Positions 19,208 through 29,111 of a DNA stretch of 64,000 bases are shown here, in pieces. Where the stretch lies: positions 231,766 to 295,765 of the forward strand of contig CAKZLY010000015.1 of NCBI GenBank assembly GCA_937127445.1. Reading direction: 5' to 3'. Positions within the stretch are counted from its first letter, which is position 1; the number at the start of each line of letters is the position of its first letter. The notes under the pieces were generated by a model, which was given only the letters and a program-made list of their open reading frames with translations, was not told where the DNA came from and did not search any database. The DNA comes from Eximiradius sp. (GTDB lineage Bacteria > Bacteroidota > Ignavibacteria > Kapaibacteriales > UBA2268). The position numbers and the translations under genes were made by a program.

Positions 19208-20347
19208 ATGCAGAACTTTGTTTTTCATAATCCGACGAAACTAATTTTCGGCGAGAACACAATTGAAATAATTGGGAAAGAAATATCAAAGAATAGTATT
19301 AAAAGAGTTCTTTTGCTTTATGGAGGAGGTTCGATAAAGAAAAATGGCGTATACGACGCAGTTGTAAAATCACTCAAAGAGAATCATATTGAGTTTGTTG
19401 AGCATTCAGGGGTTGTCCCAAATCCAGTGCTTTCACACGCAAATGAAGGAATTAGCTTATGCAAAAGGAATAATTTAGAAGCAATATTGGCTGTTGGCGG
19501 TGGATCAGTAATAGATGAAGCAAAATCTATTGCAGCAGGCTATTATCTTAATAATTTGTGGGACGCATTCGAAAGAAAAGCGGAGATCAAAGACGCTTTG
19601 CCAATTTTTACAATACTTACAATTTCAGGGACTGGTTCAGAAATGAATCCGTTCGCTGTTCTGACAAATGAGTTGGATAAAAAGAAGTGGAATATTGGTG
19701 CTGCTTGTCTTTACCCGAAAGTAACAATAATAGACCCCAGAATTCAGATGAGCTTGCCATGGTCTCAAACTGTTAATGGCGGGATCGATGCAATTAGCCA
19801 TATTCTTGAATATTACTTTAATTCGACTGTTCAGGAAGTTTCTATTTCTGTTTCTGAAGCGTTGATAAAAACGATTGTATTATGTTTGGACAAATTACAG
19901 GTTAATCAAAATAATTATCCAGCAAGAGCAAATTTGGCGTGGGCAGCAACTTTGGCATTGAATGGATTTGTTGGAGCATCTACTCTTGGTGAATGGACAG
20001 CACATAGAATAGAACACGGGATAAGTGCAATTTATCCGGAAATTGCTCACGGTGCGGGACTCGCTGTGGTCTTCCCTGCCTGGATTTCTTACACAAAAAA
20101 CACAAATCCATCACAATACGAGCGCTTCGCAAAAAATGTGTGGAACTGCTACTCGCTTGATGAGGCTTTAGTTGCGATGAAATCGAAATACAGTTCTTGG
20201 GGAGCTCCAGTTTCATTAAGAGATTTAAACATTCCCAAAGAAAAAATTGGTGAGATTGCCCATAATGCATCACGGCTTGGAGTGGTTGGGAATTTGCTTC
20301 CACTAACGGAAAAAGAAATGGCAGAGATTTTGGATCTGGCGTATTAG
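19208..20347 (+). CDS. Iron-containing alcohol dehydrogenase (butanol dehydrogenase-like)
   Basis: FHNPTKLIFGENTIE...LLLYGGGSIKKNGVYD...AVGGGSVIDEAKSIAAG...GGIDAISHILEYY...TAHRIEHGISAIYPEIAHGAGLAVVFPAW. Confidence 0.94.
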   Translation: MQNFVFHNPTKLIFGENTIEIIGKEISKNSIKRVLLLYGGGSIKKNGVYDAVVKSLKENHIEFVEHSGVVPNPVLSHANEGISLCKRNNLEAILAVGGGSVIDEAKSIAAGYYLNNLWDAFERKAEIKDALPIFTILTISGTGSEMNPFAVLTNELDKKKWNIGAACLYPKVTIIDPRIQMSLPWSQTVNGGIDAISHILEYYFNSTVQEVSISVSEALIKTIVLCLDKLQVNQNNYPARANLAWAATLALNGFVGASTLGEWTAHRIEHGISAIYPEIAHGAGLAVVFPAWISYTKNTNPSQYERFAKNVWNCYSLDEALVAMKSKYSSWGAPVSLRDLNIPKEKIGEIAHNASRLGVVGNLLPLTEKEMAEILDLAY

Positions 20348-20373
20348 TATTGAGTAAAGTGGAAAAACATTCG

Positions 20374-20404
20374 TGGGTAGGGTTTGAATACCTTACCCAT
20401 TTTT
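20374..20404 (+). terminator. Intrinsic terminator after Fe-ADH gene
   Basis: TGGGTAGGG-TTTGAATA-CCTTACCCA followed by TTTTT. Confidence 0.75.
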
Positions 20405-20526
20405 CTAAAATAATTGCTGAATTGAGAATAATAAATAAAGAAACTTACTGAGAATAAGTTCAATTAGAGGAACACATATAAAAAACTATTTACTGCTGTG
20501 ATAATAAAAAAAGTAAAATGAAGTTG

Positions 20527-20599
20527 TGGTCAGGGACGGAATCGAACCGCCGACACAAGGATTTTCAGTCCTTTGCTCTACCAACTGAGCTACCTGACC
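20527..20599 (-). tRNA. tRNA-Phe (GAA)
   Basis: Minus strand GGTCAGGTAGCTCAGTTGGTAGAGCAAAGGACTGAAAATCCTTGTGTCGGCGGTTCGATTCCGTCCCTGACCA; cloverleaf with anticodon loop CTGAAAA; CCA tail not encoded. Confidence 0.96.
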
Positions 20600-20656
20600 A
20601 AAGAGCAAATTAGAGTTACAAAAATAACTGTTTTTTTTAAATTACACAAATATTTT

Positions 20657-21367
20657 TTACATTTCGCTCAACAATTTTTTGACTTCTTCCCAGGTTCGAG
20701 CCATCAAATCGCTTTCTTCTGCACGAGTTTGAGGAATTTCTCTTATAGGTTTTCCTATTTTTACTTTTACCTGTCGAGGACGAATGCCGTTAATACCCTG
20801 ACTTAATATTTCATAAGTTCCTTTAATAGCGACTGGGACAATAGGTTTGTGGCTTTTTGCAGCGATAATGAAAGCACCCCGTTTTGGTTCGGATAGGTTA
20901 CCGTTTTTGGTACGTGTCCCTTCTGGGAAAACAAGGACGGAAGAACCTTTCTGAACACTTTTAATTGCAAGTTCCATACTGTTCATAGATTTGCGTGGAT
21001 CTTCGCGGACAATCCCAATATATGGCGATTTTTTCAAACCATAGCCAAAAACAGGTATTTTTTCTAGTTCTTTTTTGTAAATTATTCGGAAATCATTCTC
21101 AATTGATGCTTGTAACACAGGAATATCAAACAAACTTGAATGATTTGCTACGAAAACATATGTTTCCTGTTTTTGTAAATTACCAGCACCTTCGACAATA
21201 ACTTCAATACCTGCAATTTTTAGAATTCGTCGAGCCCAACGACGTGCGCAAGCAGAGAAACCGGGTGATTTAGCAAAAGCCATATGAAGAATTACAGCAA
21301 CAGAATCAAAAAGCGTAACAAGTATAATTAGCAAAAGTCTTACGAAATACATTATTTTCTCACACAA
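20657..21367 (-). CDS. plsC: 1-acyl-sn-glycerol-3-phosphate acyltransferase
   Basis: VANHSSLFDIPVL (HxxxxD), FPEGTRTKNG, VPVAIKGTYEI. Confidence 0.93.
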   Translation of the reverse strand: MCEKIMYFVRLLLIILVTLFDSVAVILHMAFAKSPGFSACARRWARRILKIAGIEVIVEGAGNLQKQETYVFVANHSSLFDIPVLQASIENDFRIIYKKELEKIPVFGYGLKKSPYIGIVREDPRKSMNSMELAIKSVQKGSSVLVFPEGTRTKNGNLSEPKRGAFIIAAKSHKPIVPVAIKGTYEILSQGINGIRPRQVKVKIGKPIREIPQTRAEESDLMARTWEEVKKLLSEM

Positions 21368-21481
21368 GTTTCATAGTGAACAAAAATAACTTATTTCAAT
21401 ATTTTTTTCAAAATTTTGAAACAAATATATTTGTATAACGTAATAACAAAAGAAAATATAAGAATTATAGACGGAGAAGTA

Positions 21482-22795
21482 ATGAGAAAGCTTTGGTATA
21501 TGGTATTTTTTTTATTAATAGTAACAAATATATATTCGCAGTATTCATCAAAGCAAGTGTATGGATTACGTGAAGTTCTTCAAATAGCGCTACAAAACAA
21601 TTATGATTTGAGATTGAGCAATGCCTCAGTTGAATTCTCGGAAGTCGATATGAAAAATGCTTTTGGTCAGTATTTGCCAAACATCTCGGTTAGTTCATCG
21701 TACTCGCGTCAGTTGAACAATCCGGATGAAATTCGCGATGAACTGCTCAATCAATATAATGCTCGGATAGGTGCTAATCTTGTATTATTCGATGGGTTTG
21801 GACGTGAAGCAAATTACACAAGAGCTCAAAAAACAATGCAATCTGCTGTTAAAACAGTTGATTTTCAAAAGCAGACTGTATTTCTGGATGCTTACAATGC
21901 TTATATTAATGTTGTTCGTTCATATCAAATAGTACGTGCCAGAAGAGAGAATCTTTCGCTCGGAGAAGCTGAACTTTCTCGTATTAGAGCCCGTTATGAG
22001 GCAGGAGTGCTACCCGCAACCGCTGTTTACGCGCAAGAAGCGGATTTAGGCAATCGTACACTGGAACTAATAACAGCAGAAAATGAGTTAAACATTGCAA
22101 AAGCCCAACTTCTAACAATTATGGGTATGCCACCCACAATGGATGTTGAATTTAGAATAGATGATTTGCCATCATTTTTGCCGGGAGAGGAAATCAAAGC
22201 ATTTCGCAATGAAATAGGCAACATCAATAACGCTGTTAATATTGCATTGAACAACAGATTGGACTGGAAGTCGTCGAAACTTCGGTTAGAAGCAACACAG
22301 GAAAATCTTGAAATTGCTAAATCTTATTATTATCCACAGATTTCTGCTAATTCGTATTGGTCGTGGATGAATACTTCACTAAAAGGTTTCGACAAAAGTA
22401 ATTATTATTTTGGATTGTCTTTGAGCGTTCCGATTTTTAATAATTTCAGCACTGATCTACGAGTACAATCGGGCAAGTTGGAGCTTACCCGAATTTCGGT
22501 TGAATTGCAAAAGCTCGAACAGCAAATACTTTCATCAGTTCAAATTGCATTTTTAAATTTGCAAACAGCTGAAAAACAAATAGAAATAGCCAGCAAAACC
22601 GTTCTCTCAGCACAAGAGAATTACCAAAGCACACAGGAACGCCTAAATGTCGGAGCAGCGACAACGAATGATTTAATTCAGGCGAATACACAGCTTATTT
22701 CATCCCAAATTAACCAAATCAATGCCATATATAATTATATAAAGGCACGAAATGATTTGAAATATTCCATTGGCACGCTTAGTTTTGAACAATAA
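21482..22795 (+). CDS. TolC family outer membrane efflux protein
   Basis: Signal peptide from ATG 21482 (preceded by GGAGAAGTA); duplicated TolC-like coiled-coil repeats (ARIGANLVLFDGFGREANYTRA..., FGLSLSVPIFNNFSTDLRVQ). Confidence 0.9.
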   Translation: MRKLWYMVFFLLIVTNIYSQYSSKQVYGLREVLQIALQNNYDLRLSNASVEFSEVDMKNAFGQYLPNISVSSSYSRQLNNPDEIRDELLNQYNARIGANLVLFDGFGREANYTRAQKTMQSAVKTVDFQKQTVFLDAYNAYINVVRSYQIVRARRENLSLGEAELSRIRARYEAGVLPATAVYAQEADLGNRTLELITAENELNIAKAQLLTIMGMPPTMDVEFRIDDLPSFLPGEEIKAFRNEIGNINNAVNIALNNRLDWKSSKLRLEATQENLEIAKSYYYPQISANSYWSWMNTSLKGFDKSNYYFGLSLSVPIFNNFSTDLRVQSGKLELTRISVELQKLEQQILSSVQIAFLNLQTAEKQIEIASKTVLSAQENYQSTQERLNVGAATTNDLIQANTQLISSQINQINAIYNYIKARNDLKYSIGTLSFEQ

Positions 22796-22807
22796 ATAGG
22801 AGGTATT

Positions 22808-23461
22808 ATGAACGAGCATAACGATTTTCAACAAGAAATGCAAGACAAATACAGAAATTTAGTCCCTGATTATTCACAGCCGCCCAGCCCCGTTGATTTT
22901 CGGATTGGTTTTGGGCGCCGATTAGGTGCATATATGATTGATTTTGTAATTTATACGTTCTTGCTTGTTCTTGCAATGAGTTTTTTTGGGATACTTGATG
23001 ATTTTGCATCATTGATGACAATGGGGCAAGACTTTGGAAGCAACCATGAAGAATTACAAATTTTTATGAAAGATTTATATGCTCGGTTTTATCCGTTGGT
23101 ACTTGTAATTGCGTTTGCATATTACTCAATGGAGATATTTTTTGCACAAACAGTAGGTAAAATGGTACTAGGCATAAAAATAGCAAATTCGGATCGCACA
23201 CAAGCAAGTCTAGGAACGCTTATAAAAAGATTTGTAGCGAAGTATTTTAACTACTTTTTGCTATTGTTGTATATTTTAACAAACGTTGAAATATTCTCGA
23301 CTTTGCAATCAATATTTGGCATAGTAATTTTTATTGGTTTTTTTCTTGTACTTTCAGAATCTAAGATGGCGTTACACGACCGCATTGCAAAAACAGCAGT
23401 ATTTTTTAAAGATGAGATTTTACTGGATGAAATTAAAGAAGAAAATAGTATTAATATATAA
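22808..23461 (+). CDS. RDD family membrane protein
   Basis: GFGRRLGAYMIDFVIYTFLLVLAM...GKMVLGIKIANSDRTQASLGTLIKRFVAKYFNY; RDD motif region. Confidence 0.88.
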   Translation: MNEHNDFQQEMQDKYRNLVPDYSQPPSPVDFRIGFGRRLGAYMIDFVIYTFLLVLAMSFFGILDDFASLMTMGQDFGSNHEELQIFMKDLYARFYPLVLVIAFAYYSMEIFFAQTVGKMVLGIKIANSDRTQASLGTLIKRFVAKYFNYFLLLLYILTNVEIFSTLQSIFGIVIFIGFFLVLSESKMALHDRIAKTAVFFKDEILLDEIKEENSINI

Positions 23462-23473
23462 TTGGGAAGATCA

Positions 23474-24751
23474 ATGGCAAAGCGAAAGAACAACAAAAAA
23501 GGTATTATTATTGGAATAACAATTGCTATTCTGGCAATAGTGGGAATAGTATTAGTTATTTTTGGACGTGGTGAGCAAGCAATTGCAGTTACGGTAGAAG
23601 AAGTAAGTAAAAGAACAATAACACAAACAGTTTCGGCGGTGGGAAAAATCCAACCTGAAACCGAAGTCAAAATTTCCTCGCAGACATCAGGAGAAGTTAT
23701 TTTCCTTGGAGTTAAGGAAGGCGAAACAGTTAAAGCACGTCAGTTGCTTGCACGTATTAATCCCGATATTGTCGAAACTCAGCTTGAGCAAGTAAAAGCA
23801 AGTGTCGAAGCTGCAAAAATCGATATTGACGCACGTGTTTCCGAGAAAGAAAGAGCAACAAATGATTTCTACCGTGCGAAAGAATTGTTCGATAAGAAGT
23901 ATATTTCGAAACAGGAATTTGATAATTACAAAGCATCGTATGATTTAGCTATGAGTTCGTATAGATCTGCGATGGCTCGCTACGAACAAGCAAAAGCGAC
24001 ATTGCGACAGTATGAAAGGTCTTTGGCTCGCACCTCAATATACTCACCTATTGACGGCGTTGTTACTTCGCTTTCAGTTGAGCTTGGTGAAAAAGTGGTC
24101 GGAACAGAAATGATGATGGGGACGGAGATGATGCGAATAGCAGACCTGAATGTAATGAATGCCGTTGTTGATGTTGACGAGAACGATATTGTGTATGTAA
24201 AGCTTGGAGATACTGCCTATGTTGAGCTGGATGCAATACCTGATAGAAAATTTAAAGGAGTAGTACTTGAAATTAGTCATTCTGCTAAAGTATCGAGTGT
24301 AGGTACACAAAACGAAGTAACTAACTTTGAGGTTAAGATACGACTATTGGAGCGAGACACACGTTTTCGTCCAGGTATGAGCTGCAATGTGGAAATTCAA
24401 ACAGAAACACGTCAAAACGTTCTTTCTGTTCCTTTGCAATCAGTAACCATAAGAGATTTAGGAATGAATTCGTTTAATGAGAACGAAACTGGACCTGATG
24501 AAAAACCAACACAAAGCAAATCTCGTCCTCAACAAATTGTATTTACACTCGAAGGCAACAAAGCAAAAATGCGAAAAGTTGAAACAGGCATAAGCGATAA
24601 AGGTTATATAGAAATTATTTCTGGGTTATCATTAGGCGAAAAAGTTATTTCTGGAAGTTATCAGGCAGTAAGTAAATTACTAACAGACGGGACAAAAGTA
24701 AAAGTAGATTCATTATTTGGAAAAGGACCTAAAAAATCTGGGAAAAAATAA
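23474..24751 (+). CDS. MacA/HlyD-type periplasmic adaptor subunit
   Basis: N-terminal [45 protein letters not shown] lipoyl-like domain, coiled-coil hairpin, [22 protein letters not shown]. Confidence 0.92.
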   Translation: MAKRKNNKKGIIIGITIAILAIVGIVLVIFGRGEQAIAVTVEEVSKRTITQTVSAVGKIQPETEVKISSQTSGEVIFLGVKEGETVKARQLLARINPDIVETQLEQVKASVEAAKIDIDARVSEKERATNDFYRAKELFDKKYISKQEFDNYKASYDLAMSSYRSAMARYEQAKATLRQYERSLARTSIYSPIDGVVTSLSVELGEKVVGTEMMMGTEMMRIADLNVMNAVVDVDENDIVYVKLGDTAYVELDAIPDRKFKGVVLEISHSAKVSSVGTQNEVTNFEVKIRLLERDTRFRPGMSCNVEIQTETRQNVLSVPLQSVTIRDLGMNSFNENETGPDEKPTQSKSRPQQIVFTLEGNKAKMRKVETGISDKGYIEIISGLSLGEKVISGSYQAVSKLLTDGTKVKVDSLFGKGPKKSGKK

Positions 24752-25461
24752 TGAAGGAAAATGATTTGCTCATAGAGATAGAACACATTTCAAAAGTATA
24801 TGAAATAGGAGTAGAAAAAGTATTTGCTCTGAGAGATGTTTCACTACGTATTCATCGCAATGAATATGTAGCTATAATGGGACCATCAGGTAGTGGAAAA
24901 TCCACTTTGATGAATATTATTGGATGCTTGGACACTCCTACTTCGGGCAAATATATTTTTGAAGGCGTAGATGTAAGTTCGCTTACAGATAATGAACTTG
25001 CAGAAATCCGTAATAGAAAAATAGGATTTGTTTTTCAAACATTTAATTTGCTTGCACGAGCAACAGCTTTAAAGAATGTTGAATTGCCACTCATATATGC
25101 TGGGATAAGCAAAAATGAACGCATTGAACGTGCAAAGAAGGCACTTTCCGACGTTGGGCTTGAGGACCGAATGAGCCACAAGCCAAACGAACTATCCGGT
25201 GGACAACGTCAAAGAGTAGCAATAGCTCGAGCTTTAATTACAAATCCATCAATAATACTTGCGGATGAACCTACGGGAAATTTAGATACAAAGACAGGCG
25301 AAGACATTATGAGGCTGTTTGCTGATCTCTGGAAATCAGGCAACACAATAATTCTGGTTACTCACGAAGAAGACATTGCACGACACGCACATAGAATAAT
25401 ACGAATTCGTGATGGACTAATCGAAAAGGAAGTACAAAATCCAAATCCGATTTATCTATAA
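24751..25461 (+). CDS. ABC transporter ATP-binding protein (MacB/LolD type)
   Basis: Walker [10 protein letters not shown], signature [15 protein letters not shown], Walker [13 protein letters not shown]. Confidence 0.96.
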   Translation: MKENDLLIEIEHISKVYEIGVEKVFALRDVSLRIHRNEYVAIMGPSGSGKSTLMNIIGCLDTPTSGKYIFEGVDVSSLTDNELAEIRNRKIGFVFQTFNLLARATALKNVELPLIYAGISKNERIERAKKALSDVGLEDRMSHKPNELSGGQRQRVAIARALITNPSIILADEPTGNLDTKTGEDIMRLFADLWKSGNTIILVTHEEDIARHAHRIIRIRDGLIEKEVQNPNPIYL

Positions 25462-25475
25462 TTGATGAGAATATT

Positions 25476-26729
25476 ATGTTACTGCTCGAAATAAAAGAAT
25501 CTATAAAAATCGCATTTGAATCTATGAAGGCGACGAAGCTTCGTTCGGGACTTGCATCGCTTGGTGTAGTAATTGGAATTTCTTTTGTAATAATAATGGG
25601 TTGGATATTAGCCGGACTGGACAAAGCAGTAGAAGACACCTTTAATATTATTGGGAAAGATATGCTGTATGTTGATAAATGGGATTGGGCAGGCGGAAAA
25701 AACTGGAAAGAAGTGCAAGCGCGTAAAAATATCACTTACGAGCAAGCATTACGCTTCAAAGAACTAATTCGCTCAGCAGAAGTAGTTGTTCCCAATGCTC
25801 GATATTGGGGCGGACAGGTGAAATATGAAGGTGAAATATACTCTGGGATATCAATAGAAGGCGTTACTTATGAATATGCACGAACTCCTATGGGGAATAT
25901 TGAACGTGGCAGATTCTTCAGCGAGTTCGAAGATAGAAACGGCGAGAATGTATGTGTAATTGGTTCCATACCTGCAGCTCGTATTTTCCCAGATAGCAAT
26001 GGAATAGGCAAAACAATCAAAATTAACGGAAGAAACTTTCTAATAGTTGGTCAAATTACAAAGCAAGGCACAATGATGTTAGATTTTGTTGATAATATTA
26101 TTTATATACCAATGAAAAGTTTCTTCTCTACATTTGGATATACAAATAGAAGTTTTACAATTTGTGTAAAAGCCGGCAGTATCAATGCGATGGATGAAGT
26201 TCGAACCGAAACCGAAGGAGTAATGAGAACAGTCAGGAATATTCTACCGGGAAAGGAAAACGACTTTTCGATAAACGAAAGTCAGGCGTTCGAAAAATCG
26301 TTTACAACAATAAGAGCAGCAGTTTGGGGTATTGGGATTGGAATGACTTTTCTATCGTTTTTAGTAGGTATGATTGGGATAATGAACATAATGTTTGTTT
26401 CGGTAACCGAGCGAACAAAAGAAATAGGGATACGCAAAGCAGTTGGGGCAAAGAAACGCTCTATATTGTTTCAGTTTCTTGTAGAGGCAGCAGTTTTGTG
26501 TATGATTGGTGCAATAACATCATTCATATTTTGTTCCGTATTAGTATATTTTGTAGCAACATATTTACCGTTATGGAACGAAAGTTTCAACTTCCTATCG
26601 CCAATAATACCGCTTAATTTGTTAATCATAGCAACGATTGTATCAATAATTGTTGGAGTGTTAGCTGGACTTATTCCAGCAATGCGGGCGGCTAATTTAG
26701 ACCCAATAGAAGCGTTAAGGTATGAGTAG
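25476..26729 (+). CDS. ABC transporter permease (MacB-like FtsX family)
   Basis: LRSGLASLGVVIGISFVI, periplasmic MacB-PCD-like domain, C-terminal MNIMFVSVTERTKEIGIRKAVGAKKRSILFQFLVEA. Confidence 0.93.
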   Translation: MLLLEIKESIKIAFESMKATKLRSGLASLGVVIGISFVIIMGWILAGLDKAVEDTFNIIGKDMLYVDKWDWAGGKNWKEVQARKNITYEQALRFKELIRSAEVVVPNARYWGGQVKYEGEIYSGISIEGVTYEYARTPMGNIERGRFFSEFEDRNGENVCVIGSIPAARIFPDSNGIGKTIKINGRNFLIVGQITKQGTMMLDFVDNIIYIPMKSFFSTFGYTNRSFTICVKAGSINAMDEVRTETEGVMRTVRNILPGKENDFSINESQAFEKSFTTIRAAVWGIGIGMTFLSFLVGMIGIMNIMFVSVTERTKEIGIRKAVGAKKRSILFQFLVEAAVLCMIGAITSFIFCSVLVYFVATYLPLWNESFNFLSPIIPLNLLIIATIVSIIVGVLAGLIPAMRAANLDPIEALRYE

Positions 26730-26772
26730 CTTTGATTAGTAGTGATAATTAAGATTGTATTTTAATAAAACG

Positions 26773-26803
26773 AAAAGAGGCTGATAAATGGACAGCCTCT
26801 TTT
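26773..26803. terminator. Bidirectional terminator AAAAGAGGCTG...CAGCCTCTTTT between convergent permease and lpxA
   Basis: 11-bp perfect inverted repeat; same stem sequence as the terminator at 14632. Confidence 0.85.
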
Positions 26804-26823
26804 TGTATAAATAAGTATACTCA

Positions 26824-27603
26824 CTATCTATGAATACCACGGGAAGAATTTCGGATAAAATCGATGCAATATTGGACATCATCAGAAAATTGTGGGTGAT
26901 TTTTAATAAATTCCTCAATACCTTGCTTATTATTAAAGCCAGAAAATAGAACAGTATCGTAGAAAATTTGAAGTTCGTTAATCACATCTTCCGAAAAGCC
27001 TCTTCGACGCAAGCCAATTTTATTGACTTTTTCAACACGGGGTGGATTTCGACCAATAAGTACAAACGGCGGAACATCCATAACAATTTTAATATCGGCA
27101 CCGATCATAGCATGTTTGCCAACGGTTACAAATTGATGAATTTTAGCAAAACCACCAAGAATCACAAAATCTTCGAGATGCACGTGCCCGGCAATTTGAG
27201 CAACATTGGACATAATTACGTTATCACCGACAATGCAATCGTGAGCTACGTGGCAATAAGCCATAATTAAGCAATTAGAGCCAACGGAAGTTTTACCGGT
27301 GGATGCTGTTCCACGGTGGATAGTTGCGAACTCGTGAATTACAGTATTATCACCAATAATAGTGAGAGTATCTTCGCCGGCATATTTTAAATCTTGCGGC
27401 TCGGTTCCAACGATGGAGTAAGGGAAAAGCCTACAATTACTGCCAATGGTAGTTCTACCATCGATGTAAGCACCAGCCATTAGAACTGAGCCGTCGCCGA
27501 TTGTAACTTTGTCGCCGACGAAGCAATTTTGGTGTATAATAACATTCTCACCTAATTGAGCATTAGGCGAGACAACAGCTGAGGGATGAATTTGTACTGC
27601 CAT
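26824..27603 (-). CDS. lpxA: Acyl-ACP--UDP-N-acetylglucosamine O-acyltransferase
   Basis: Hexapeptide repeats; IHPSAVVSPNAQLGENVIIHQNCFVGDKVTIGDGS, ATIHRGTASTGKTSVGSNCLIMAYCHVAHDC, NKIGLRRRGFSEDVI. Confidence 0.96.
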   Translation of the reverse strand: MAVQIHPSAVVSPNAQLGENVIIHQNCFVGDKVTIGDGSVLMAGAYIDGRTTIGSNCRLFPYSIVGTEPQDLKYAGEDTLTIIGDNTVIHEFATIHRGTASTGKTSVGSNCLIMAYCHVAHDCIVGDNVIMSNVAQIAGHVHLEDFVILGGFAKIHQFVTVGKHAMIGADIKIVMDVPPFVLIGRNPPRVEKVNKIGLRRRGFSEDVINELQIFYDTVLFSGFNNKQGIEEFIKNHPQFSDDVQYCIDFIRNSSRGIHR

Positions 27604-27606
27604 ATA

Positions 27607-29010
27607 TTACCTATCAACAATTGCTGCTTGAAATTCTGCTTCTGCAACGGGGACGCCGTCGACATAAGCAATACCTTTAAACATAAGAGTATTAAGTTTT
27701 TTGTGAACAAGTTCAACTTCCATAACCAATTGGTCTCCTGGAAGCACTGGCTTTTTGAAACGAGCGTTTTTAATTCCCATAAAGAAGAGTAGTTTATTGC
27801 CAACTTCTTCTGGAGCGAGTTGACTCCAAACTATTAAACCACCAGTTTGAGCCAGGGCTTCACAAATGAGCACGCCCGGCATAACGGGTCGTTCGGGGAA
27901 GTGACCAAGGAAAAATGGTTCGTTAAAAGTAATGTTTTTATATCCAATAATTTTAGTTTTTTCTTCATTGAAATGTATAATTCTATCTATAAGCAAAAAC
28001 GGGTAACGGTGCGGCATAATTTTAAGAAGCCCGTTTATATCAAGAACAACATCAGGGGCTTTTGATGGATTAAGTCGCTCTAATTCAAGTTGTTTGAGAT
28101 ATTTTTTGCGGAGAAGCTTAACAAACTCAAAATTGCTTGCGTGGCCAGGACGAGCAGCAAGGATTTGAGCTTTGATTGGAGCACCAACAAGAGTCAAATC
28201 GCCAATCATATCAAGCAATTTATGGCGAGCAGGTTCATTTTTGAAACGTAAAGAAGAATTGTTGAGAATACCACCATTAACAAGTGAATCAGGGACGTCT
28301 GAAGTTTTGAAAGTCTCTTTGACCCATTGTTTTTTTTCTTCGGAAAGCTCGCAATCAATAATAACAATAGCACTATCAAGGCTGCCACCTTTAATCAAAC
28401 CATTTTTATAAAGCATTTCAACTTCTGTAAGGAAGCAAAAAGTGCGCGCTGGTGCGAATTCTGTTTCAAATTCCTGCTCTAAATTAAATAGACCAGTATG
28501 TTGACTGCCTAATGCTGGATTGAAATAATCTACCATAACAGTAATTCGATAGTCATCGAGAGGCAGGGCAACAATATCGACTTGTTTGGCTTCGTTTGTA
28601 TAGCGAACAGTATCATCAATAACAAGGTATTTTCGTTCAGCATTTTGCTCGACAACACCAGCTTGCTTCAATGCTTCAACATAAGGCAAGGAACTACCAT
28701 CGACAACAGGTGGTTCGTTTGCGGATAGTTCAATGATACAGTTGTCAATTCGCATACCAGCAAGGGCAGCAAGAACGTGCTCAACAGTATGAACACGGAC
28801 ATCGTCTATACCAAGAGTAGTTCCACGAGAAAGGTCAACGACATAGTCGACAAGTGCAGGAATTTCTACCCTTTTCTCTAAATCTGTGCGGATAAACTTA
28901 TATCCATAATTTGCAGGTGCCGGCTTAAAAGTGATAGTAGAAGGGTTGCCTGTATGCAGGCCAATACCGGAAAAGGATACCTCTTTTAAAATAGTTCTTT
29001 GTTTTTCCAT
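27607..29010 (-). CDS. lpxC/fabZ: Bifunctional UDP-3-O-acyl-GlcNAc deacetylase / 3-hydroxyacyl-ACP dehydratase (LpxC-FabZ fusion)
   Basis: LpxC N-terminal (SGIGLHTGNPSTITFKPAP, VEHVLAALAGMRIDNCIIE, RHKLLDMIGDL) and FabZ C-terminal (IMPHRYPFLLIDRI, GHFPERPVMPGVLICEALAQTGG). Confidence 0.96.
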   Translation of the reverse strand: MEKQRTILKEVSFSGIGLHTGNPSTITFKPAPANYGYKFIRTDLEKRVEIPALVDYVVDLSRGTTLGIDDVRVHTVEHVLAALAGMRIDNCIIELSANEPPVVDGSSLPYVEALKQAGVVEQNAERKYLVIDDTVRYTNEAKQVDIVALPLDDYRITVMVDYFNPALGSQHTGLFNLEQEFETEFAPARTFCFLTEVEMLYKNGLIKGGSLDSAIVIIDCELSEEKKQWVKETFKTSDVPDSLVNGGILNNSSLRFKNEPARHKLLDMIGDLTLVGAPIKAQILAARPGHASNFEFVKLLRKKYLKQLELERLNPSKAPDVVLDINGLLKIMPHRYPFLLIDRIIHFNEEKTKIIGYKNITFNEPFFLGHFPERPVMPGVLICEALAQTGGLIVWSQLAPEEVGNKLLFFMGIKNARFKKPVLPGDQLVMEVELVHKKLNTLMFKGIAYVDGVPVAEAEFQAAIVDR

Positions 29011-29111
29011 TTAACTTATTACTTTAGTTTATACTAAATTTTGCACAAAACATAAATTCAAAACTACAAATTATTTAGGTATAAAAAAAATAAAATAAGG
29101 GTGCCCATTAG

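Noticed and set aside
21482-26729. TolC-RDD-adaptor-ABC cluster as a new export system
   Set aside because: Matches ordinary MacAB-TolC-type efflux; the interposed RDD protein is the only mildly unusual part.
27607-29010. LpxC-FabZ fusion as a novel architecture
   Set aside because: This bifunctional fusion is well known in Bacteroidota and relatives, so it is useful for taxonomy but not new.
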